NCBI RefSeq assembly: GCF_014650815.1
Contig: NZ_BMVR01000005.1
Location: forward strand, 565,484 to 629,483
Length of the DNA: 64,000 nucleotides
Origin: Streptomyces flavofungini
GTDB taxonomy: Bacteria; Actinomycetota; Actinomycetes; Streptomycetales; Streptomycetaceae
Reading direction: 5' to 3'
Each line of letters begins with the position of its first letter. Within the stretch, counting starts at the first letter, position 1. The notes beneath the pieces are model-generated. The model was not told the DNA's origin. It worked only from the letters and a program-made list of their open reading frames with translations, and made no database searches. Below are positions 8,469-17,627 of the stretch, one piece after another. A program made the translations under genes and the position numbers.

Positions 8469-10985
8469 TCACTCGGACTTGATGGCCTGCAGCGGGTTGA
8501 GGCGAGCCGCGCTCCGCGCGGGCCAGACCGCGGCCAGCACACCAACCACGCCCGCGATGGCGAGGAAGATCGCGATCCGGCCCACGGGGATCTCCATCGA
8601 GTACGTGGTCACGCTGCCGGAGATGCTGTCTCCGGCGACCCACCCGAGGAAGAGGCCGAGACCGACGCCGAGCACCGCGCCGAACAGGGAGATGACGACC
8701 GACTCCAGGCGCACCATCTGCTTGATCTTCGCGCGGTCGAGCCCGATCGCGCGCAACATTCCGATCTCGTGCTTCCGCTCGAAGACGGACATCGCCAGGG
8801 TGTTGATGACACCGAGGACGGCGACGAGGATCGCCATGGCGAGCAGGCCGTACAGCATGTTCAGCAGCATGTTGATGGCGCCGCCGACCTCGTTGCTGAT
8901 GTCGTCCTTGTCCTGGATCTTGATGGCGGGGTTGTCGCCGAGGGCCTTCACGACGGCGTCCTCGGCCTTGTCGGACACGCCGCCCTTCATCTTCAGCAGG
9001 ACCTGCTGGTCCTGGATCTTCGACAGGTGCGGGGTGACGACGGGGGTGGGGGCGAAGAGGCCGTCGAGCATCTCGTTGGACTTGTAGACGCCCGCGACCT
9101 TCAGCCGGGTGGTCTTGTCGTCGTCGAACTTCACCGGGACGGTGTCACCGGCCTTGAGGCCCTTGGCGTCGGCGGTCTCCTTGTCGACGAGGACGGCGTT
9201 GCCCTTGAGCCCGGCCGCGGAGCCGCTGGTGAAGTCCAGGCCGACGAGCTTGTCGAAGGCCTTGGGGTCGACGCCGGAGATCCGGGTGTCGCGGCCGTCG
9301 GCCTCGCCCCAGGTGGTGCGCAGGGCGCTGCTGGCCTCGACCTCGGGGAGCTTGGCCAGCTGGTCGTGGACCTTGGGGGTGAGCGGCTGGAAGTTCGCCA
9401 TCGAGACGGCGTAGTCGGCCTTCAGGGAGTCGGCGGCCATCTTGTTGATGGCGCTGCCCATGGAGACGGCGACGACGGTCATCGCGGTGATGAGGGTCAG
9501 GCCGATCATCAGGGCCGAGGCGGTGGAGGCCGTGCGGCGCGGGTTGCGGACCGAGTTCAGGCGGGCCAGCTTGCCGGTGACGCCGAAGGGCTTCAGGAGC
9601 GGGCCGGCGGCGGCGATGAACGGGCGGGACAGCAGCGGCGTGAGGACGATGACGCCGACGAGGATCGTCGCGGCGCCGCCGGACTTCACGTAGTTGTCGT
9701 CCATGAAGAGCATGACCACGCCGAGGGCGACGAGCAGCGAGCCGATGGTGTTGCGCACGACCAGGCCGCGCGTGGTGGGCGAGGCGTGCACGCTGTTCAT
9801 CGCGGCGACCGGCGGGATCTTCGCGGCGCGGCGGCCGGGCAGCCAGGCGGCGAGCATGGTCACGACCACGCCGATGAGCAGCGCCGTGATGATCGTCGTC
9901 GGGCCGATGACCAGCGGGCCGTCGGGCAGCGAGGCGCCGCCCGCGTTCATCAGGGCCTCCAGGCCCACGGCCACGCCGATGCCGAGCGCGAAGCCCGCGA
10001 CGGCGGCGACCAGGCCCACGATGAACGCCTCGATCAGGACCGAGCGCGTGACCTGGCGGCGGGACGCGCCGACGGCGCGCATCAGGGCCAGTTCCTTGGT
10101 GCGCTGGGCGACCAGCATGGTGAACGTGTTGGCGATGATGAAGATGCCGACGAACAGCGCGATCCCGGCGAAGATCAGCAGCACCTGGCTCATGGAGCTG
10201 GTGTTCTGCTCGATCAGGCGGTCCTGCTCGTCCTTGAGGGAGACACCGGTCTCGGCCTCGGTGTCCTTCGGCAGGATCTTCTCGACGGCACCCTTCAGGG
10301 CGGTCTCGGAGGTACCGGCGGCGGCCTTCACGTCGATCTCGTCGTACTCGGACTTGCCGAGGACCTTGCGCGCGGTGTCGTTGTCGAAGACGACGAGGCT
10401 GCCGCCCGCGACGACGCTGCCGTCGTCGGTGTCGAAGACGCCGCTGACCTTGGCGGTGCGCACCGGTCCGTCGGTGGAGTAGCGGACCGTGTCGCCGACC
10501 TTGTAGCCGGTGCGGTCGGCGGTGCGGCTGTCCAGGGCGATGTCACCGGCCCGCTTCGGGGCGGCGCCGTCGCTGAAGTCGTAGCGCGGGTCCTTGCCGT
10601 CCTTGCCGGGGAAGTAGTTGGAGCCCGTGGTGCCCCACTCGCTGCCGACCAGCTTGCCGTCCTTGTCGGCGAGGGCGGTGAAGCCGGAGACACTGCCGAG
10701 TGCCGACCGGGCGCCGGGCAGCTTCTCGGCCTTGTCGAGCAGGGAGTCCGTAAGACGCTCCGGCTGCTTGGCCTCCTGGCCGTCGTCCCGGGTGCCGCCG
10801 TCGGGCTTGATGGCGACGGACACGTGGTCGAAGCTCTTCGCCGACTTGTTCTTGTAGGCGGAGCCGAAGGTATCGGTGAAGACCAGGGTGCCGGAGACGA
10901 ACGCGACGCCGAGCATGACGGCGAGCACGGTCATCAACAGCCGGGCCTTGTGCGCGAGCACATTGCGCAGAGCGGTACGGAACAT
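8469..10985 (-). CDS. ABC transporter permease (FtsX/MacB family)
   Basis: The 838-residue membrane protein starts MFRTALRNVLAHKARLLMT with the first transmembrane helix at about residues 17-40. A large extracytoplasmic MacB-like domain (about 41-245) follows, then three helices of the first FtsX domain beginning IFAGIALFVGIFIIANTF. A second helix and extracytoplasmic domain come next, and a C-terminal FtsX domain (YGLLAMAILVAVLGVINTLAMS onward). The RTKELALMRAVGASRRQV and RKHEIGMLRAIGLDRAKI coupling segments face the ATPase. It is a type VII-like transporter acting on lipoproteins, lipids or drugs, with the substrate unknown. It is co-oriented with, and 188 nt downstream of, its ATPase. Confidence 0.92.
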   Translation of the reverse strand: MFRTALRNVLAHKARLLMTVLAVMLGVAFVSGTLVFTDTFGSAYKNKSAKSFDHVSVAIKPDGGTRDDGQEAKQPERLTDSLLDKAEKLPGARSALGSVSGFTALADKDGKLVGSEWGTTGSNYFPGKDGKDPRYDFSDGAAPKRAGDIALDSRTADRTGYKVGDTVRYSTDGPVRTAKVSGVFDTDDGSVVAGGSLVVFDNDTARKVLGKSEYDEIDVKAAAGTSETALKGAVEKILPKDTEAETGVSLKDEQDRLIEQNTSSMSQVLLIFAGIALFVGIFIIANTFTMLVAQRTKELALMRAVGASRRQVTRSVLIEAFIVGLVAAVAGFALGIGVAVGLEALMNAGGASLPDGPLVIGPTTIITALLIGVVVTMLAAWLPGRRAAKIPPVAAMNSVHASPTTRGLVVRNTIGSLLVALGVVMLFMDDNYVKSGGAATILVGVIVLTPLLSRPFIAAAGPLLKPFGVTGKLARLNSVRNPRRTASTASALMIGLTLITAMTVVAVSMGSAINKMAADSLKADYAVSMANFQPLTPKVHDQLAKLPEVEASSALRTTWGEADGRDTRISGVDPKAFDKLVGLDFTSGSAAGLKGNAVLVDKETADAKGLKAGDTVPVKFDDDKTTRLKVAGVYKSNEMLDGLFAPTPVVTPHLSKIQDQQVLLKMKGGVSDKAEDAVVKALGDNPAIKIQDKDDISNEVGGAINMLLNMLYGLLAMAILVAVLGVINTLAMSVFERKHEIGMLRAIGLDRAKIKQMVRLESVVISLFGAVLGVGLGLFLGWVAGDSISGSVTTYSMEIPVGRIAIFLAIAGVVGVLAAVWPARSAARLNPLQAIKSE

Positions 10986-11059
10986 GAGAGTGAGTCCAGG
11001 TGAGGGCGGGCCGGTCAGTGAGGGGCCCGGGCGGGAGCGCCCCGACGGGGGCGTGAGAG

Positions 11060-11119
11060 GAGCGCCCTGAAGGGGCGCGGGGAACTGCGCGACCAGCCAC
11101 GACCGGCCTGCGGTCCCGG
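11060..11119. repeat. Dispersed Streptomyces repeat between the ABC genes
   Basis: AGCGCCCTGAAGGGGCGCGG runs into GGAACTGCGCGACCAGCCAC and a short CGACCGGCC / GGTCCCGG tail. This sequence type recurs very widely in Streptomyces intergenic regions. It forms a GCGCCC/GGGCGC hairpin in the 188-nt gap between the ATPase and permease genes and could reduce permease expression relative to ATPase. Confidence 0.6.
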
Positions 11120-11173
11120 ACGAACGCTCAGCCGAAGCGGCGGCCAGGGGCAACCGCAGCGGGCCGACCAGCG

Positions 11174-11947
11174 CTAGCTGGTCCGGCCCTTCGCGTCGAA
11201 GTCCTTCATCCGGTCGAGGACCCCGTCAGCGGTCGGGTGGATCATCTCGTCCACGATCCGGCCGTCGGCCAGGAAGATCACCCGGTCGGCGTACGACGCG
11301 GCCACCGGGTCGTGGGTGACCATCACGACGGTCTGCCCGAGCTCACGGACCGAGTTCCGGAGGAAGCCGAGCACCTCGGCGCCGGACCGCGAGTCCAGGT
11401 TTCCGGTCGGCTCGTCACCGAAGATGATCTCCGGCTGGGAGGCGAGGGCGCGGGCCACGGCGACGCGCTGCTGCTGGCCGCCGGACAGCTCGGTGGGCCG
11501 GTGGGAGAGGCGCCCGGCCAGCCCCACCATGGAGATGACCTGCTCCAGCCACTGCTTGTTCGGCTTGCGGCCCGCGATGTCCATGGGGAGCGTGATGTTC
11601 TCCAGGGCGGTCAGTGTCGGCAGCAGGTTGAACGCCTGGAAGATGAACCCGATCTTGTCCCGGCGGAGCTTGGTGAGCTGCTTGTCCTTGAGGGTGGAGA
11701 GCTCGGTGTCGCCGATGCGCACGGAGCCGCCGCTGAAGCTGTCCAGGCCCGCCACGCAGTGCATCAGCGTGGACTTGCCGGAGCCCGACGGCCCCATGAT
11801 CGCGGTGAACTCGCCCTGCCCGAAGTCCACGGACACGTGGTCCAGCGCGACCACCTGGGTCTCGCCCTGGCCGTACACCTTGGACAGGTCCGTGGCGCGA
11901 GCGGCCACCTGGGTGGCGCGGGCGGCGAAGGAAGTGGTGGTGGTCAC
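11174..11947 (-). CDS. ABC transporter ATP-binding protein (MacB/LolD type)
   Basis: This 257-residue ATPase partners the FtsX-type permease downstream. Walker A GPSGSGKST lies near residue 55, the Q-loop is in GFIFQAFNLLPTLTALEN, the signature is LSGGQQQR, Walker B is IIFGDEPTGNLD and the switch His is in VMVTHDP. The extended N-terminus VTTTTSFAARATQVAARATD is unusual but plausible. The GTG at 11947 is preferred over an ATG at 11998 because CAGGAG lies 9 nt before it. The pair forms a mechanotransmission or export system rather than an importer. Confidence 0.94.
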   Translation of the reverse strand: MTTTTSFAARATQVAARATDLSKVYGQGETQVVALDHVSVDFGQGEFTAIMGPSGSGKSTLMHCVAGLDSFSGGSVRIGDTELSTLKDKQLTKLRRDKIGFIFQAFNLLPTLTALENITLPMDIAGRKPNKQWLEQVISMVGLAGRLSHRPTELSGGQQQRVAVARALASQPEIIFGDEPTGNLDSRSGAEVLGFLRNSVRELGQTVVMVTHDPVAASYADRVIFLADGRIVDEMIHPTADGVLDRMKDFDAKGRTS

Positions 11948-12396
11948 GGGCGGGTGCTCCTGTCGGGACGGCGAGTGGGGTACGTACTCCATCGTCACGG
12001 CGGAAGGGGCCCGTGTAGTCAGCCGCTGTTCCGGTTCCGGGGGGCGACTCCGGTCGGACTCGGTGGGGCCATGTCATACCTGGGGATGACGGGCGGCCCC
12101 TACGCGAGATCGGGGCGGGCCCCCTTGCGAGGGCCCTTGCGCGGGCGTTCACGAGGTCTTCGGGCGGAGGTCACCGCAGGGGTCATGAGGGGGCGCTAAA
12201 GGGGCGCGGAAACGGAGCGCGGACGTGTCGCCTGTGGACGGCTAAATTCCGTCAATTCCCTCACCGGTGCGTGCCCCCGCCCACAGGGCAGATGGCAAGT
12301 ACCACCGGCCAGTACCGGGTGCTGATGCACCCTCAGACGTCAATAAAATAAGACAACGTCGGGCTGTCGTTCCGCTGTTCGGGGGATGCCTCCCGA

Positions 12397-12402
12397 TAGG
12401 GT
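12397..12402 (+). promoter_or_regulatory. Possible -10 box for the bldA tRNA
   Basis: TAGGGT lies 30 nt before the mature tRNA 5' end, in a 484-nt region without protein genes (11948-12431). No clear TTGAC-type -35 box is visible, so this is tentative. Confidence 0.3.
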
Positions 12403-12431
12403 CGAAGCCTTGTTGCGGAGCCCACGCACCT

Positions 12432-12515
12432 GCCCGGATGGTGGAATGCAGACACGGCGAGCTTAAACCTCGCTGCCCCTTAGCGGGCGTACCGGTTCAA
12501 GTCCGGTTCCGGGCA
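12432..12515 (+). tRNA. bldA: tRNA-Leu(UAA), bldA
   Basis: The acceptor GCCCGGA (12432-12438) pairs with TCCGGGC (12508-12514), with A73 as discriminator and the CCA end not encoded. The anticodon stem GCGAG/CTCGC closes the loop CTTAAAC, giving anticodon UAA. A long variable arm (GCCCCTTAGCGGGC) and T arm CCGGTTCAAGTCCGG mark it as a type II leucine tRNA. It reads the rare UUA codon. In Streptomyces this tRNA (bldA) controls aerial growth and secondary metabolism because TTA codons are confined to a small set of genes. One such gene, a hemerythrin, lies in this window. Confidence 0.97.
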
Positions 12516-12583
12516 CCTCATCCCTCATTTCCCGCAGGGCACGCGGCCGGCATATGCCCGGCGCGGGCCCAGGTGACGGCTCG

Positions 12584-13381
12584 TCAACTCGCCGGGGGCT
12601 GCTCGCTCTTGATGATCGCGAACGGCGCTCCCGCGGGGTCGGTGAGCATCGCCATCCGGCCGATCCCCGGGGCGTCCATGGCGGGGATAAGGGCTTTGCC
12701 CCCGGCCGCCACGGCTTTCGCGAAGACCGCGTCGCAGTCGGCCACCTCGAAGTACGGATGCCATTCCGGGCCCGAGCCCGCGTCCAGGTTGTCCTGGTGG
12801 AGCTGCATCAGTCCGCCGTGGCTGTTCTCCTCCGTGCCGCCCGCCGGGGTCAGCACGGTGTATGTCATGTCCGGGCCCATCTCCATGTCGGTGAGCTGCC
12901 AGGAGAACACCGCGCGGTAGAAGTCCTTCGCCGCCGCCGCGTCCGTCGTGTACAGCTCCGCCCAGGTCAGCGAATTGGGCGCGTTCACCAGGTCCACGCC
13001 CTTGGTGTCGGCCGGCTGCCAGACGGCGAAGTCCGCGCCCGCCGGGTCGCTGAACTGGCCCATCCGGCCGAAGCTGAACACATCCCCCGGGGCCACCCGG
13101 ACCGAGCCGCCCGCCTGCTCGACGGCCTTGGCGGTGGCGTCCGCGTCCGCCGTGTGGAAGTACAGCGTCCAGGCGGAGGACGCGTTCTCCTCGGTCAGCG
13201 GGCCGAGCCCGGCGACCGTCTTGTCGTCCTGCACGAAGAAGCCGTACCCGCCGCCCTCGGGCCCTGCCGACTGGAACTGCCAGCCGAAGACGGCGGAGTA
13301 GAAGGACACCGCGGCGTCGGTGTCCGGGGCACCGAGATCCAGCCAGTTCGGGGCGCCGGGGACGAAGTCGGTGGAAAGCAT
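12584..13381 (-). CDS. VOC family protein (two glyoxalase/bleomycin-resistance domains)
   Basis: The 265-residue cytoplasmic protein has two tandem beta-alpha-beta-beta-beta VOC modules, about residues 1-125 and 135-265. The first begins FVPGAPNWLDLGAPDTDAA and contains AVSFYSAVFGWQF, and the second contains AAAKDFYRAVFSWQL and the end segment ALIPAMDAPGIGRMAMLTDP. This layout resembles the CalU19/27-kDa antigen Cfp30B-type hydrolase or resistance proteins of actinobacteria. No substrate can be assigned. Longer N-terminal extensions are open, but the ATG at 13381 starts the first VOC strand directly. Confidence 0.88.
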   Translation of the reverse strand: MLSTDFVPGAPNWLDLGAPDTDAAVSFYSAVFGWQFQSAGPEGGGYGFFVQDDKTVAGLGPLTEENASSAWTLYFHTADADATAKAVEQAGGSVRVAPGDVFSFGRMGQFSDPAGADFAVWQPADTKGVDLVNAPNSLTWAELYTTDAAAAKDFYRAVFSWQLTDMEMGPDMTYTVLTPAGGTEENSHGGLMQLHQDNLDAGSGPEWHPYFEVADCDAVFAKAVAAGGKALIPAMDAPGIGRMAMLTDPAGAPFAIIKSEQPPAS

Positions 13382-13614
13382 GGTCCTGCCCTTCGCGGGG
13401 TCGGCGGGGCGGTCCCACCACGCCTGAGCGGGGGCGGGACGCGGTCCGCACGGGCCCGGGCGCGCCGCCCGGGCCCTGGTTTCCTGGGCTGTTGTCAGCA
13501 TGGCAGCAGCCACTGACAACCGCGCCACGAGCGCGGTGGCACCGGGGGCACGGAGTCGGCCCCGCGCGCCGCCCCACCGTTGACACCCGCCCCACCCGGC
13601 CCGACACTCCCGTG

Positions 13615-14790
13615 ATGCGCACCACCGTCGCGATCATCGGAGCCGGGCCCGCGGGCCTCCTGCTCGCCCGTCTCCTGGACCGGGCGGGCATCGACTCCGT
13701 CGTCCTGGAGAGCCGCGACCGCGCCTACGTAGAGCGGCGACAGCGCGCCGGGATCCTGGAACAGGGCACGGCCGACGCCCTGCGCGCGGCGGGCGCGGGC
13801 GCCCGCATGGACCGCGAGGGCCTGGTCCACACCGGCATCGAGCTGCGCTTCGACCGCCGCAGGCACCGCGTCGACTTCCCCTCGCTCACCGGCGGCCGGT
13901 CGGTGACCGTCTACGCCCAGACCGAGGTGTGCAAGGACCTGATCGCCCTGCGCTTCCGCGGCGGCGGCCCGCTGCTCTTCGGAGCCGAGGCGCTCGCCGT
14001 GGAGGACGCCGACACCGCGTCCCCGCGCGTGCGCTACCGCCACGAGGGCCGCGAGGGCGTCCTCGACTGCGCGTACGTCGCCGGGTGCGACGGCTACTGG
14101 GGCGTGTCCCGCGCGGCGGTGCCGCCCGCGCTCTCGCGGACGTACGAGCGTACGTACCCCTATGCCTGGCTCGGTGTCCTCGCCGACGTGCCGCCCTCCC
14201 ACGACGAGCTGGTCTACGCCCGGCACGACCGCGGCTTCGCCCTCCTGAGCATGCGCTCGCCGACGGTCTCCCGGCTCTACCTCCAGGTCCCCGCGGGCGC
14301 CCGGGCCGCCGACTGGAGCGCGGCGGCCGTCTGGGACGAGCTGGACCTGCGGCTCGCCACGGACGACGGCTGGCGCCTCGAGCGCGGCCCGATCACGGCC
14401 ACGTCCGTCACCCCGATGCGCTCCCACGTGCACGAGCCGATGCGGCACGGCCGGCTCTTCCTCGCCGGTGACGCCGCCCACATCGTGCCGCCCACCGGCG
14501 CCAAGGGCCTCAACCTCGCCGTGGGCGACGTCGTCACCCTGGCCCGCGCCCTGGTCGCCCACCACGGCACCGGCGACCCGACGGGCCTCGACACCTACTC
14601 CGCGACCTGTCTGCGCCGCGTCTGGCAGGCCGAGCGGTTCGCGTACGCGATGACGGCCATGCTGCACCGCGACCCGGCCGCGACCCCCTTCGACGACCGG
14701 CTCCAGCGCGCCCGGCTCGACCGGATCGCCGGCTCGCGGGCGGCGGCGACGGACCTCGCCGAGAGCTACACGGGCCTGCCGTTCGGCTGA
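13615..14790 (+). CDS. pobA: 4-hydroxybenzoate 3-monooxygenase
   Basis: This is a 391-residue FAD enzyme, close to the 394 residues of the Pseudomonas protein. It uses NAD(P)H and O2 to hydroxylate 4-hydroxybenzoate to protocatechuate. The FAD fold IIGAGPAGLLLARLLDRAG is at residues 6-24. ERRQRAGILEQGTAD matches the PobA-specific segment that follows the FAD fold. The DG-type motif CDGYWGVSR is near 160, and RLFLAGDAAHIVPPTGAKGLNLAVGDV near 280-305 is the second FAD motif. The start overlaps a GTG three nt upstream. No protocatechuate (pca) genes are in this window, so it stands alone here. Confidence 0.92.
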   Translation: MRTTVAIIGAGPAGLLLARLLDRAGIDSVVLESRDRAYVERRQRAGILEQGTADALRAAGAGARMDREGLVHTGIELRFDRRRHRVDFPSLTGGRSVTVYAQTEVCKDLIALRFRGGGPLLFGAEALAVEDADTASPRVRYRHEGREGVLDCAYVAGCDGYWGVSRAAVPPALSRTYERTYPYAWLGVLADVPPSHDELVYARHDRGFALLSMRSPTVSRLYLQVPAGARAADWSAAAVWDELDLRLATDDGWRLERGPITATSVTPMRSHVHEPMRHGRLFLAGDAAHIVPPTGAKGLNLAVGDVVTLARALVAHHGTGDPTGLDTYSATCLRRVWQAERFAYAMTAMLHRDPAATPFDDRLQRARLDRIAGSRAAATDLAESYTGLPFG

Positions 14791-14940
14791 GCGGGCATCT
14801 GGAAGGCCCGGAACACCGGAGCCTCGGTGAGCGTTCCTCGTAACAGATGGGGAAAGATCCTCCCTGAGCACTAGGGCTGGATCTTTGCCAGCCCATTACT
14901 CTTGAACCAAAGCCACGCACGGTGGCCATGGAGGAGTGAA

Positions 14941-15864
14941 ATGAGGAGCAGTAACCCGGTCTTCTCGCGACGGGGGTTCAGCCGCGACAACGGCTATGCG
15001 GGCTTCAACGCGCAGCCGCAGGCCGGGGGAGCCGCCGCCGTCGGGACGCAGCCGAATCCGTACGCGCAGGGCAACCCGTACGCGGGCGCGGGCCAGCAGG
15101 CCCCCGCCAACCCGTACGCCAACAACCCGTACGCCCAGCAGGACCTGCAAGGCGCGCCGCCGCAGGCCCCGGTGACCACCGGCCGCATGACGATGGACGA
15201 CGTCGTCATGCGCACGGCCACCACGCTCGGTGTCCTCGTCGTGACGGCCGCGCTCGCCTGGGCGCTGCTCCCCGTCGACGACGCCAACTTCAACAAGTCC
15301 GTCGGCATCGCGGTCGGTGCCGGTCTCGTCGCGATGATCCTGGGCTTCGTCCAGGCCTTCAAGCGCAAGGCCTCGCCGCCGCTGATCCTGGCCTACGCCG
15401 CCCTTGAGGGTGTCTTCCTCGGCGTCATCTCCAGCGTCGTCGACAACCGCATCGCGAGCGGCGCGGCCATGCAGGCCGTGCTCGGCACGATGGCGGTCTT
15501 CCTCGGCGTCCTGGTGGCGTACAAGGCAGGCTGGATCCGCGTCAACCGCCGTTTCTACGGCTTCGTGATGGCGGCCGCCCTCGGCTTCGTCCTGCTGATG
15601 GCGGTGAACCTGCTCTTCGCCGTCTTCGGCGGCGGTGACGGTCTCGGCTTCCGCAGCGGTGGCCTCGGCATCATGTTCGGCATCATCGGCATCCTGCTCG
15701 GCGCGTGCTTCCTGGCCCTGGACTTCAAGCAGGTCGAGGACGGCATCGCGTACGGCGCCCCGCGCGAGGAGGCCTGGCTCGCCGCCTTCGGCCTCACGAT
15801 GACGCTGGTGTGGATCTACATGGAGTTCCTGCGGCTCATCGCGATCCTGCAGGGCAACGACTGA
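14941..15864 (+). CDS. Bax inhibitor-1/YccA family membrane protein
   Basis: The 307-residue protein has a cytoplasmic N-terminal third (1-90) rich in Asn-Pro-Tyr-Ala units (NPYAQGNPYAGAG, NPYANNPYAQQ), then seven hydrophobic helices from about residue 95 to the end. The C-terminal helix block ends LVWIYMEFLRLIAIL, typical of the family. Members are thought to be pH-gated calcium leak channels, and the bacterial role is unclear. GGAGGAGTGAA precedes the ATG at 14941. A perfect terminator hairpin follows 51 nt after the stop. Confidence 0.9.
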   Translation: MRSSNPVFSRRGFSRDNGYAGFNAQPQAGGAAAVGTQPNPYAQGNPYAGAGQQAPANPYANNPYAQQDLQGAPPQAPVTTGRMTMDDVVMRTATTLGVLVVTAALAWALLPVDDANFNKSVGIAVGAGLVAMILGFVQAFKRKASPPLILAYAALEGVFLGVISSVVDNRIASGAAMQAVLGTMAVFLGVLVAYKAGWIRVNRRFYGFVMAAALGFVLLMAVNLLFAVFGGGDGLGFRSGGLGIMFGIIGILLGACFLALDFKQVEDGIAYGAPREEAWLAAFGLTMTLVWIYMEFLRLIAILQGND

Positions 15865-15915
15865 CGGCCGCCCCTGGAGGACGGCAGCCCGCACGGCTGA
15901 CGTCCTGAGAACGGC

Positions 15916-15951
15916 CGAAGGGCCCGCGGAATGCTTTCCGCGGGCCCTTCG
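15916..15951. terminator. Bidirectional terminator after the Bax inhibitor gene
   Basis: This is a perfect 16-bp stem (15916-15931 with 15936-15951) with loop TGCT. It sits between the convergent Bax inhibitor gene and the small DUF4287 gene. Confidence 0.82.
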
Positions 15952-16017
15952 CCGTTGTCTGCTCCTGTGCTGCTGTCTGCCTGCCTGTCTTCTTCGCGGG
16001 GGAACGGGGAGTCGGGG

Positions 16018-16248
16018 TCAGATCAGTTTGCGTGCGGCGCGGCGCAGGTCGTACTCATGGATGATCGCCTTGGCGTGGCCGTACGCGAGGTTGTGTTCGC
16101 CGCGGAGCCAGCTGACCTTCTCCTCGAAGCGGAAGAGAGAGGGGCCCTCGTCGACGGTGCGGAGCCAGTCGGAGACTTCACGACCTGTGCAGTGGGGGAT
16201 TCGCGCGAGCAGATTTCGGTGGGTCTCCTCGGAGAAGACTTGGGACAT
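16018..16248 (-). CDS. DUF4287 domain-containing protein
   Basis: This is a 76-residue soluble protein. It fits the DUF4287 pattern with TGREVSDWLRTVDEG and the C-terminal LAYGHAKAIIHEYDLRRAA. The start at 16248 is fixed by GGAGG five nt upstream. Function is unknown, though the fold is often found beside DNA-binding or toxin-immunity-like domains. It is a single gene read toward the terminator at 15916. Confidence 0.8.
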   Translation of the reverse strand: MSQVFSEETHRNLLARIPHCTGREVSDWLRTVDEGPSLFRFEEKVSWLRGEHNLAYGHAKAIIHEYDLRRAARKLI

Positions 16249-16349
16249 CGGCGCCTCCGGACGCGTTCGATGTGGTCCGTCCTTCACGCCACGGTGCCTG
16301 AGCGTTCGGGTATTGGCAACAGTCCCTGCTCGGCGCGTAGGGTCGCACA

Positions 16350-16661
16350 GTGCTCGATACGACGCCTTTGATCACGGCCGTTGACCGTTTCGCGGACCGG
16401 CTGCGGGCCGCCCCGCAGTCCAGACTGCAGCGCGGCGCGGCGGCCGAAGCGCTGGAGCTCGCGAGGGAGTTGGCGGTGCGCACGCAGGTGCGGGAGGCGC
16501 CGGGCAGCGAGCCGCGCCGGATGCCGGACGCCGGGATGTTCGCGGCGGCCGACCAAGTCACCGTCGCCGGGCGGGACTTGGCGCTGGTGCTCGCCGACGA
16601 GCGGGAGCTGGCGGAAGCCGTGGAGCTGGTGGAGCTGGCCCTGGGGCGGGCCGGGATCTGA
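16350..16661 (+). CDS. Small conserved hypothetical protein
   Basis: The 103-residue product starts at a GTG and is helical and charged (ALELARELAVRTQVREAP; LVLADERELAEAVELVELA). No membrane segment or Cys is present and no family is recognised. It is divergent from the DUF4287 gene with a 101-nt shared region, which suggests linked regulation. Codon use matches neighbours. Confidence 0.7.
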   Translation: MLDTTPLITAVDRFADRLRAAPQSRLQRGAAAEALELARELAVRTQVREAPGSEPRRMPDAGMFAAADQVTVAGRDLALVLADERELAEAVELVELALGRAGI

Positions 16662-16721
16662 CCGGAACCTGACCGAAATCGGACGGGGAGCCGCTGTCGG
16701 ACGCTCCCGACGGCTCAGCCG

Positions 16722-16790
16722 CCCCCGGCCATCGGTCACCCCCGGCCATCGGTCACACCCGGCCGCGCAGCCACCCCCGGCCGCGCAGGC
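16722..16790. repeat. Short tandem repeats
   Basis: A 17-bp unit CCCCCGGCCATCGGTCA is present twice in direct tandem (16722-16738 and 16739-16755). It is followed by two copies of a related CCCGGCCGCGCAG unit (16758-16790). It lies between the convergent genes ending at 16661 and 16803. Confidence 0.7.
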
Positions 16791-16802
16791 GCCGTCGAGG
16801 GC

Positions 16803-17627
16803 TCAGACGCTGGCGATCACACGGTCGGCCAGGATGTAGACGTTCTCGGCGCCGCACGCGAACGTGAGCGCGTACGCGCCCGAGACGCCGGAGCCGCCGA
16901 GCAGGACCGGGGCCTGGCCGTCGCGCAGGGCGGCGGCGAGGAGCTCCGCGGTCTCGCGGTGGCCCGGGGTCATGCAGAGCGTCGTGCCGTCCGTGAAGAC
17001 GTAGACGTCCAGGGTGCCCAGCGGGCCCGGACGGACGTCGGCGAGCGCCGTGCGGGCGTCCGCCAGCTCCTCCAGGCAGGCCACGGTGCGCTCGTGGTCG
17101 GCGCCCGCGCTGGACTGCACCGGCACGAAGTCCGGGTGCGAGGGGTGCCGGCGGCGGGCCGCGGCCAGCTCGGGGGAGTCCGCGGCGAACTCGTCCGCGA
17201 CCCCGGCCGGGTCGGTGAAGGGCTCGACGACCGGCTCCAGGCTCTCCGACTCCAGGCCCGCGAGATCGGCCTGGCGCGGCAGGAACAGCTCGTCCGCGAT
17301 GCCCTCGGGCAGCCCGCTCAGGAGCGAGGGCGTGTCCGCGATGTCCCGCGCCTCCTGGGCGGCCCAGAACGCGCGGGCCTCGGCGAGCTCGCGCTCGCGC
17401 TCCTCGGCGAGGGCCTCGGCGACCGCCGCGCGTATCTCCTCGGTGTCCACAGCGGTGCGGGCCGCGGGTACGGAGACGCGGCTGACGGCCGCGCCGCGGC
17501 TCTCGGCCAGCTCGGTGCGCAGCTCGGTGATCTGCTGCCGCAGGCCCCGCACGGTGTGCAGGGTGGCGGTGCCCACGGCCGTGGCAGCGGCCGCGGAGAG
17601 CAGCAAGGCAAGATGCATGGCGCTCAC
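16803..17627 (-). CDS. Hypothetical membrane-anchored protein
   Basis: The 274-residue product has one N-terminal hydrophobic helix (MHLALLLSAAAATAVGTATL), then a short coiled coil (LRQQITELRTELAESRGA), an acidic Ala/Glu-rich stretch and a compact C-terminal domain. That domain contains LDVYVFTDGTTLCMTPGHRETAELLAAAL and GVSGAYALTFACGAENVYILADRV. The C-terminal domain looks like a small ligand-binding fold, but I do not recognise the family. GGGAG precedes the GTG at 17627 by 7 nt. It is a conserved Streptomyces neighbour of the thiolase gene. Confidence 0.75.
   Translation of the reverse strand: MSAMHLALLLSAAAATAVGTATLHTVRGLRQQITELRTELAESRGAAVSRVSVPAARTAVDTEEIRAAVAEALAEERERELAEARAFWAAQEARDIADTPSLLSGLPEGIADELFLPRQADLAGLESESLEPVVEPFTDPAGVADEFAADSPELAAARRRHPSHPDFVPVQSSAGADHERTVACLEELADARTALADVRPGPLGTLDVYVFTDGTTLCMTPGHRETAELLAAALRDGQAPVLLGGSGVSGAYALTFACGAENVYILADRVIASV

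Noticed and set aside
8769-11003. A 744-codon rightward open frame opposite the ABC permease
   Set aside because: It is composed of Gly/Asp/Gln/Arg repeats typical of antisense reading of a GC-rich gene, and has no ribosome site.
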